Assembly: GCA_021018815.1 (NCBI GenBank)
Contig: JAITYX010000049.1
Span: forward strand, 3,534,001 to 3,598,000
Direction: 5' to 3'
DNA length: 64,000 nt
DNA from: Talinum fruticosum
Taxonomy: Eukaryota; Streptophyta; Magnoliopsida; Caryophyllales; Talinaceae
How positions within the stretch are numbered: position 1 is the first letter of the stretch; every line of letters begins with the position of its first letter. Of the stretch, positions 57,780 to 64,000 are shown piece after piece. A program made the translations under genes and the position numbers. The notes under the pieces were generated by a model. It saw only the letters and a list, made by a program, of their open reading frames with translations, did no database searches and had not been told where the DNA came from.

Positions 57780-58941
57780 TGAAGACTTAGACTTTGCAGG
57801 TATATCATTCTATGTACCATCAAGGAATGAGGTACGGACTTCATCTCTTGTAAGTTTTGATTACAAGTCACTCGAGTGGTTTAGAAACTTTTATGAGTGA
57901 TCTAGAATCTTTTTTGAGTGTTACGTAAACTACCGCATATGTTTTCACTTGATTCCGACTTACTCGTAAAGCATATTATTGGTTATTTTTTCACACGTAG
58001 TTCTGAGTCACTCATACAACACTCGGACTTATCGCATGTTCAAATGTTTGCCCTAATGTGTATAAACTCTAGTCTGACTTTGTATTCTAAGTTTGATTGA
58101 ATTACGGTGTTAATTCAACCTTCTAAGTGAACATGTTTCGTTTGAACTCGTGCTTGTCTAGATCAAGTCTCTTTACTCTAATATTCCTTGACCGACTTGT
58201 TTTTCTTCTAAAATGACTCAAATGGAATTTGAGTATAATGGATATTAGACTCAGAAAATTCCACTCTTTTAGGACTCGGATAATTATACACTTAATTATC
58301 TTAATTAAAATTATTGTCCGTGTCTAATCTTGGACCAAAGTATTTTATACTTTGAGAACCAAATTGATTTACTTTTGTAGGTTATTCAAATGAGGTTATC
58401 CTACTTTTGAAATACAAAAGTAACCGGCTTCAAGATGTCAAATCACCGGCAGGCAAGGCTTTTTCCTACTTCTAACCAAGGCCCGGACATCGTGTTAGGG
58501 TTGTTGGTTTCCAAAATTGGAAATCTGCAACACCTAGCTCAACGGTGGTTTCCACCTTACTTTTTAGACACCACCAGTGGATTGGGACATTCAAAGGAGT
58601 CAAGAGTCGTTGCCCAACGTTCACACCTCAACGGATATTTTCCGAGTCACTCGGAAAAACGATTGCAATGTTCACGAAGGACTTCTAATCGAAGATAGAC
58701 ACAACGGCTAATCTGCCAGGTCATTTATAAATAGAAGCCACTTCACAAGACAAGAAGATTGCTGAACCTATTGCTGAAATTATTTCTCTCTGTATGATTC
58801 TCATTCAATCTTCTACTTATAACTCCAACTCGTACTTAACATTTTTGTGAGTTGTAAGGTCTTGTAATCAGTCATAAACACTTATTCTTACTTTTTGAGT
58901 AAGGTCCCTTGACTGAGCCATAAAGGTTAACTCAACTTAGT
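57780..58941 (+). repeat. Truncated plus-strand copia LTR (IX)
   Basis: TGAAGACTTAGACTTTGC at the start follows the family LTR and is closest to LTRs A and C. It keeps TTATAAATAG (near 58725) and stops at CTCAACTTAGT, about 350 bp before the normal end, joining unrelated DNA at 58942. There is no target duplication because the 3' end is lost. Confidence 0.75.
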
Positions 58942-60119
58942 ATTTGTTCGGTCAAAATATCATGTCATTTTGATACCTTTCTTTACTTAGTTTTTGCTCA
59001 TAAAATAATAATAATTTTTACTTTTTACTTTTTTACTTACTATTGTAGGTAATAAGTCAAATCAAGGTAATAGCAAAAATTTTGAGGCAAGAAGGAAGTA
59101 AAACAAGGATGATGATGGTGTGTACAGTACCGGTGCATGGTTGCATATCCGTCTAGAACAAATGAAAGCTGGGAGGAACAGAAGCAAAGGTGCACGACCA
59201 TCCGTGCAAGGGTTGCACGGCCGTGTAATGAGTTATAAAAGTTGTAGAAAGTTGTAAGATTATAAATTAAAGTTAAAAAAATGGTACTTAAGTCCTAATT
59301 TTTGGTACACAGCCGTGTAATGAGTTATAAAAGTTGTTGGGAGTTGTAAAATTATAAATTAAAGTTAAAAAGAACGGTACTTAAGTCCAAATAAAAAATT
59401 AGGGAGGGTTGAGAGAATTAAAAAAAAGGAAAAAAATTATAGTTACTAAATTGTAGCTCATGATATTAGCTTGCATAAGAGGTAATTATTACTATTTTCC
59501 AAAATAATTAAAAAAATAGTATGATAATTTAGTTGCTATGATCTTCGTATAATGAATTGCTAATTGGAGTAACAAAATGTAGAAGATGGAAAAAGCTTGA
59601 AGCTACCGCTACAAGCAAAACGATCTTCAAAGGAATTTCGAAATTTTGAACACATTAAAGGCTGTTTTGGCTGCTTGTGGTTTTTAATATGTTGTTTATC
59701 CATGTTTTATTGCCCAAAGAACAATCCATGTCTCGCAGCAACTTTGATGTTTGGATTTTAAAAGCCTCTTAATCTGATTTAACTACTTTGATAAAGACAA
59801 CTTGATGGGTTGAGATACGGGGTGAAGGTGCCAATTTAGAATCCTATGAGAGATAAATCATTTAAAAACCATGATGATACATATATTATTTTCCACTTGA
59901 GCTTCGTAACATTAACGATATTAATGCATATATACAAGGTATTGAACAATTAACATGTTATGCTTATTCATTCTAGATTACGAGGCCTATACTCCTTATT
60001 CCATAAGGATTTAAAGTAATTTTTTTTAAATTTTTATTATTTTAAATTCAATTCTTACTCGTATCAACCTCTTTTATGAGCAATTACTATAACTATTTTT
60101 TTGATGCAGAGAAATTAAG
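58942..60119. other. AT-rich region with a 92-bp tandem duplication
   Basis: The segment 59220-59295 (GCCGTGTAATGAG to CTTAAGTCC) is repeated at 59312-59388 with few changes, 92 bp apart. Just upstream are TGCACGACCATCCGTGCAAGG and GGTTGCACGGCCGTG, words common in plant gypsy-type repeats. The remainder (59400-60119) shows no ORF or terminus. Confidence 0.5.
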
Positions 60120-60874
60120 AGAACTATAAGCTGTTTCCGGAGAAAACTGAGTTGATGATGTGGATTGATGATTCGGAGAGAGGAAGGATTTACCGCTCCG
60201 GTTCCAAGGACATGGCACGATCGATCCGAGTCCGAGTGGCGACCGCTTGAACCCGCAAAAGGCGAAGCCCGGGTGGTGGATCCCGGGAACGCCCCTCCGA
60301 CGCTCAAGTTAGTAGTGAACTAAGTTGAATGGATCTAGGAGATCTTCCTCGATGTGCGTGGGGGATTCCTTGGGAGACGAGAATATTTCCAAAGATGGAA
60401 GTTCTCGGGATGAGTGCCGATAAACGTTTATTAACGTTGGTTGAATGTGGATGAATATCTCGATGAATGTAGATGAATGTTCAAGGCTTAGGAGCTAGAG
60501 AATTTGGATGCTTGAATGATTATCCTCCCCAAGAGATGTCTTGCCAAAAATGAACATAACTCTGCCTTGGGTTTCGGGAAAGATGGGTATTTATAGGAGA
60601 TTTTAAAGGGGTAAAATGGTACTTTTACCATGGTTTAGGGAAACCCTAGCCCTAGTGGGCTTTGGGGCTTTACCGGCCCGTTAAGGGTTATCTTGGGCCG
60701 ATTCCTCCCTTATCCAACTGATTAGGCCCGGTCGGCCGCGACGTGTCGGGTGAGCTGGAATTGTCCGGGAAATACTCGAATCATTTAGCCCCTCACGTTC
60801 GCTCCGCATGCCTCCCGAGGTAGGTAGGTGGAATGTGGAGCCCATTCTAAGATGCCTTTATGACCCCAAGTTCT
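60120..60874 (-). mobile_element. Gypsy-like LTR fragment, probable minus strand
   Basis: The words GAACGCCCCTCCGACGCTCAAGTTAGT (60288-60314 area) recall LTRs of plant Ty3/gypsy (Tat-like) elements, from memory. On the minus strand TATAAATA (complement of 60588-60595) lies in CTCCTATAAATACC, a plausible LTR promoter reading leftward. No termini, PBS or gypsy pol domains are seen, so extent and lineage are uncertain. Confidence 0.4.
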
Positions 60875-60882
60875 TATAAATA
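60875..60882 (+). promoter_or_regulatory. TATA box upstream of the 60953 ORF
   Basis: TATAAATA in TTCTTATAAATAAGGGG, 71 bp before the ATG, followed by a pyrimidine-rich leader (TTCTTCATTTTTCTCCTCTC). It faces away from the minus-strand TATA box at 60588-60595. Confidence 0.55.
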
Positions 60883-60952
60883 AGGGGTGAGCCTTGAGAA
60901 GGATTGCCAATTTCCACTTCTTCATTTTTCTCCTCTCTTTTGCTTCGAGACA

Positions 60953-61531
60953 ATGACTGCTGGAGAGCTTCCTATTGGGTACGAGAAGTTATGCCCCGGC
61001 TTCAACCGGGCAGAGGCCGAGGAAGCAGCGATCGAGTACCGCCAGCCGTCCTTTGTCGTGGAGATGTTCTATCGACTTCTCATCAACGACGCTGTGAAGA
61101 TGGATTTGATCAACGATCGCGTAGAGTATCTCAAGTTACTTCAAGCTGCACTCCGCCCCGAGTGGGGTATACTTGAGGCTTGGGCGGAATGCAACTACGA
61201 TCGCATCATCGAGCGTCAACCGACGGACCTTTATTTTTTAGCGTGCGCTGCCAACGGAGATGGAGCCGCTCCCGGTGTTGGCTCGTCATCCGACCCTCCT
61301 GTGAAGAGTGATGAGTCGGTAGGTGGCCCTCCTACTTCTTCTTATCATGGCCGAAGGGACTTGCCCAAGGAGAAAGGAAGTGGCCTCCGGCGGAGAGGAA
61401 GAGGAATCTTCCGGCGGAGAGGAAGAGGAACCTTCCGGCGGAGAAGAAGACGAACCTTCCGGCAGAGAAGAAGAGGAATCTTCCGAAGGGGAAGTGAGAT
61501 GAAGGTCGTTGCTATCTTTTCGTCTAGTTAG
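60953..61531 (+). CDS. Unknown 192-codon protein with a likely C-terminal frameshift
   Basis: I do not recognise this protein. The start is the first ATG after the TATA box (CAATGACTGC); the open frame extends upstream to 60887 but has no ATG there. Residues 1-100 look like a soluble, mixed domain (MTAGELPIGYEKLCPGFNRA; FVVEMFYRLLINDAV; EWGILEAWAECNYDRI). Residues 100-135 are Gly/Ser/Pro-rich. The tail is FRRRGRGTFRRRRRR, encoded by four imperfect repeats of about 27 bp. In the next frame those repeats read EEEESSGGEEEEPSGGEEDE and end in a stop at 61499-61501, a more natural acidic tail. It may be an accessory ORF of the surrounding gypsy-like element. Confidence 0.45.
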   Translation: MTAGELPIGYEKLCPGFNRAEAEEAAIEYRQPSFVVEMFYRLLINDAVKMDLINDRVEYLKLLQAALRPEWGILEAWAECNYDRIIERQPTDLYFLACAANGDGAAPGVGSSSDPPVKSDESVGGPPTSSYHGRRDLPKEKGSGLRRRGRGIFRRRGRGTFRRRRRRTFRQRRRGIFRRGSEMKVVAIFSSS

Positions 61532-61854
61532 TGTATCGGTGTCGTAGTAATGTCACCGTAGTGTTGTAGCGTAGTGATGTAACCGTGTTGTAACGTAGTA
61601 TCTTTAACTTTAGACACCTTATTTCCTTGTAATGGCGCGTTGCGCGCTCTTGTTATAATGAATGAATGAATGAATGAATGAAGTTCACTTTGTTAACTAT
61701 GCTCTTCTTTGCTTTCTGTCTTATCGTAGACGCTCTGTTGTGAAGAATGATTTTTACGTAGCCCCTCGGGCTTAGAAGGTAATTTTTGAACAACCTTTCG
61801 GCTCCCGGAGGCTTGGAAGTGCTCGCGACCTGTTCCTTTAAGTTAGGAGTGCAA
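61532..61854. other. Noncoding stretch after the 60953 ORF, with (AATG)6
   Basis: Short GTAGTGATGTAACCGT-like words repeat at 61545-61605. TGGCGCGTTGCGCGCTC is a near-palindrome at 61633. (AATG)6 lies at 61657-61680. The first of a series of short hairpin motifs (AGCCCCTCGGGCT) is near 61760. Confidence 0.5.
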
Positions 61855-62112
61855 GTGCCCATGACGGAATGGGTCTTTGTACGATCTTTCAATTCTGAAC
61901 GTTCGAAAGTGCATGACTGCCCATGACTCGAATGGGTCTTTGCACGACCTTTCGATTCCTGAATGTTCGAAAGTGCGTGAGTGCCTATGACTGAATGGGT
62001 CTTTGTGCGACCTTTCGATTCCCGAATGTTCGAAAGTGCATGAGTGCCCATGACGGAATGGGTCTTTACGCGACCTTTCGATTCCTGAAGGTTCGAAAGT
62101 GCGTGAGTCTCG
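61855..62112. repeat. Tandem array of about 62-bp units
   Basis: Four units begin GTGCC(C/T)ATGAC(G/T)GAATGGGTCTTT and end GTTCGAAAGTGC(A/G)TGA, with unit starts (ATGAC) at 61861, 61922, 61987 and 62050. A partial fifth unit is at 62171 after a break. Read on the minus strand, the array keeps an open frame with a 21-residue period (THALSNIQESKGR). I regard that as incidental. Confidence 0.75.
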
Positions 62113-62474
62113 CTAGGGAACATCCCACGGAGAACGCGACCCCCAACCTTCGTTAGGAGTGCAAGTGCCCATGACGGAATGGGTCTTTGCGTGACCTTTC
62201 AGCTCCCGGAGGCTTGAAAGTGCTAGAGAGAAAGCTTCTTGAAAGGTACCACCTTATGGGGCTGAGAGTTCGATTTTCGGCTCCCGGAGGCCGAGTTGTT
62301 GCTTGAGTGAAACCGACTTCGAACCCCAAAGGATAGCCCCTCGTGAGGGTAGAGATGTGACTTGTTAGCCCCTGGAGGCTAAGTCGTTGCACGATGAGCG
62401 TTCGGGCCTTGCTCATTTTGTTTTTGCAACTCTTGCAATTTTTGTGATTTGAACTTTTTTTTTTTTTGAAGACT
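62113..62474. repeat. Region with repeated short hairpin motifs
   Basis: Variants of GCTCCCGGAGGC or GCCCCTGGAGGC occur near 61800, 62203, 62280 and 62368, each able to fold on itself. They are spaced 80-400 bp apart. A T-run (62455-62467) closes the region. No gene is seen. Confidence 0.5.
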
Positions 62475-63735
62475 CTCAAACCCGACCACTTACACCGACC
62501 CCCGAGACCGCTCACTAACCACTACCGCTGCTGCCCGGGTTCCTTGGATCCCTCATCTCGGCCCACTCCCTCTCGACTTGCTTGGGCCTGCTCTCTCTCC
62601 CTCTCGGGCCCAACCCTCTCTCCCTCTCCCGCGCGTGCTCCCTTTGGGCCTGCTGCTACTCCCGGCCCTCCTTTCTCTCCCTCCCTTTCGTGGCCCACTA
62701 GCTCTCCCCTCGGCTCTCCCTCTTCTCTCCCCGCCTGGGCCTACCCCCTTCTGGCCCGTCTCTCTTTCGAATCCTCCTCCTTCCCGCCTCCCTCTCTCCT
62801 TCTTGCCCTAGCCGCGTGCCCCCTCCCCCTTTCTCTGCTGCCATTGCTACTTGCTCTACTCTCTCCCCGACTCATCGCACCTCGCCGCCGACCCCAGTGC
62901 ACACCCCTCCCCCTCTCTCGGCGCTACTCACCCCTCCCCCACCCCGGTCCCGACTCCTCCCCTCGCTTTCGCTCACCCCATCCCCTCTCGACCCCCATGT
63001 TTTGCGGCTACCCCCACCCCCACATTGCACTCGGCGGGGCCACTACCCCCGGGCCGACCGCTAAACCCGACTCCGGGACGAGTACTCGCCCGGCCCGGAA
63101 CCGACCCTCTCGATCTCTCTCGCACGCTCGCTCTCTCTCTATTTTCACGCTCTCTCTCTCCTCTCACCGGCTCTCACCCGGACTAGGTCGGCCCGGACCG
63201 ACCACCCGCCCGACCCCTCCCCCGACCCCCACCCCGAGCCCTAGAACCGACCCCTCCCCGTCCCCTCGCTCTCTCGGCACTCTACTCTCATGCTCTCTCG
63301 CGCTCTGCCCTCTCTCGCTTGGACTCGGTCCTGCCGAGACCGACCCTGCCCTCACGCTCGGACTTGGTCCTCCCGAGACCGACCCTCACCCCGAGACCGA
63401 CCCCTCACCCCTCACCCCGAGACCGACCCCTCCCCCTCCCCTCGCCCTCTCGCTGCGCACCCGCACTACTCTCGGCTCTCCCTCTCGCCGACTCTCTCTC
63501 CCTTACCTCCCCACTTGGACTCGGTCCTCCCGAGACGAACTCGACCCCTCCCCCGACCCCTCCTCTCACTCTCTCGCCACGCACCCTCACTACTCGGCTT
63601 TCCCTCACGCTAACTCCCTCTCTCCCTCACCTCCCCACTTGGACTCGGTCCTCTCGAGACCAACCCCTCACCCCAACCCTCCCCCAACCCCTCACTCGAC
63701 CCCTAGCCTCGAGCCCTACTCGAACCCTTAGCCTA
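62475..63735. repeat. Cytosine-rich low-complexity block with imperfect tandem repeats
   Basis: The block is about 1.25 kb, mostly C and T on the plus strand. The word TTGGACTCGGTCCT(C/G)CCGAGAC recurs at about 63318, 63518 and 63640, and a shorter form at 63362, giving imperfect repeats of 120-200 bp. A 421-codon plus-strand frame spans it, but the product is Pro/Ser/Leu/Thr strings set by composition. Confidence 0.6.
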
Positions 63736-64000
63736 GCCGAATTCCCTTAAAACACTAAAAACCCTAAAACCCCGGAAACCCTAACCTAACCCTAGCCCCA
63801 ACCCTAGAAAACTTTAATTGTTTATTTTTATTTATTATCTCGCTTGAGCGGGAAATCGGGAATTTGTTAATTCGAATTTTGAATTTCGAATTTTTAAATT
63901 TGGTCTTGTGCAAGGAGACGGTATCGATAGTAACCGATTCGACCGATCGGGAAGGGAGCTTTATATAACCCGTCTCTTGGTGCTTCCCTTTATGATTCAC
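63736..64000. other. Right edge with telomere-like words and a TATA-like motif
   Basis: 63745-63810 contains AAACCCTAAAACCCC and ACCCTAACCTAACCCTAG. TTTATATAA (63961-63968) could be a promoter reading out of the window. The short ORF on the minus strand here has no recognisable content. Confidence 0.4.

Noticed and set aside
60887..60952. Upstream extension of the 60953 ORF
   Set aside because: The extension begins with GTG, which is unlikely to initiate in a plant nuclear gene, and it lies only a few bases after the TATA box, before any plausible transcription start.
61653..62123. 156-codon minus-strand frame with a 21-residue repeat
   Set aside because: The periodicity comes from the 62-bp tandem DNA array. 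There is no promoter, homology or stable fold, and unit lengths of 61-65 bp do not preserve one frame by design.
61855..62190. Possible CRISPR-like array
   Set aside because: Units are tandem without unique spacers, the context is eukaryotic retroelement DNA, and no Cas-like gene is present.
62153..62515. 120-codon minus-strand frame
   Set aside because: It covers the short palindromic motifs and a T-run. The translation has no recognisable domain and repeated PPGAE comes from the hairpin words.
62466..63731. 421-codon open frame, the longest in the window
   Set aside because: The product is Pro/Ser/Leu/Thr repeats without domain, signal or regular extensin motif. All frames are similarly open because the DNA is C/T-rich and stop-poor, and the frame starts beside a T-run with no promoter.

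Overview
The window is repeat-dense nuclear DNA of a flowering plant, probably a eudicot. I see no ordinary host gene. Almost all of it consists of nested copies of one Ty1/copia family, placed in the SIRE/Maximus lineage by its long (about 1.5-1.6 kb) LTRs, UBN2-type Gag with a CCHC knuckle, initiator-Met-tRNA-like primer-binding site, copia domain order (protease, integrase, RT, RNase H) and an extra ORF after pol. Fragments of Ty3/gypsy-like elements, two CACTA-type DNA transposon fragments, one complete small CACTA element and one Helitron fill most of the rest.

Left part (1-19398). From the left edge: a minus-strand copia copy cut by the window start (1 to about 3735); a decayed plus-strand LTR carrying a solo minus-strand LTR (3736-6856); then a damaged minus-strand cluster of LTR, partial internal region, LTR, internally deleted coding region and LTR (7166-18987). 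A 3.3-kb gypsy-type solo LTR (13589-16910) splits the gag of that cluster.

Central part (19399-55791). One plus-strand copia element (here 'VI') spans 36.4 kb because it has been invaded repeatedly. Its LTRs are flanked by the target-site duplication GTCTT. Two minus-strand copies of the same family sit inside it: 'VII' (24454-35344, duplication AGAGG) and 'VIII' (35885-49251, duplication ATATA). VIII carries a 2.5-kb Helitron (37660-40137). VI also carries a 1.4-kb CACTA element (52794-54222, duplication AGT). With insertions removed, VI, VII and VIII are each about 10.7-10.9 kb. All three are coding-dead, with stops and frameshifts throughout.

The most interesting feature is the post-pol ORF. 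In all three copies it is preceded by a TATA box about 190-250 bp upstream of its ATG, a pyrimidine-rich leader and an AACGGTT-like element, as if it had its own internal promoter.

Right part (55792-64000). VI had landed in one arm of an old long inverted repeat (arms about 19203-19398 plus 55797-55880, and 55905-56216). Beyond it lie a degenerate tandem repeat with telomere-like CCCTAAA cores, two CACTA termini, a truncated copia LTR (57780-58941) and a gypsy-like stretch (about 60120-62460) with two divergent TATA boxes, a 192-codon ORF of unknown function and a tandem array of about 62 bp. A cytosine-rich low-complexity block (62475-63735) follows.

Homologous positions in different copies repeatedly differ by the same small changes (TCCG/TCTCG, TCGG/TCGT/TCGAG). 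Part of the frameshift load may therefore reflect assembly error rather than mutation. All identity estimates here were made by eye.
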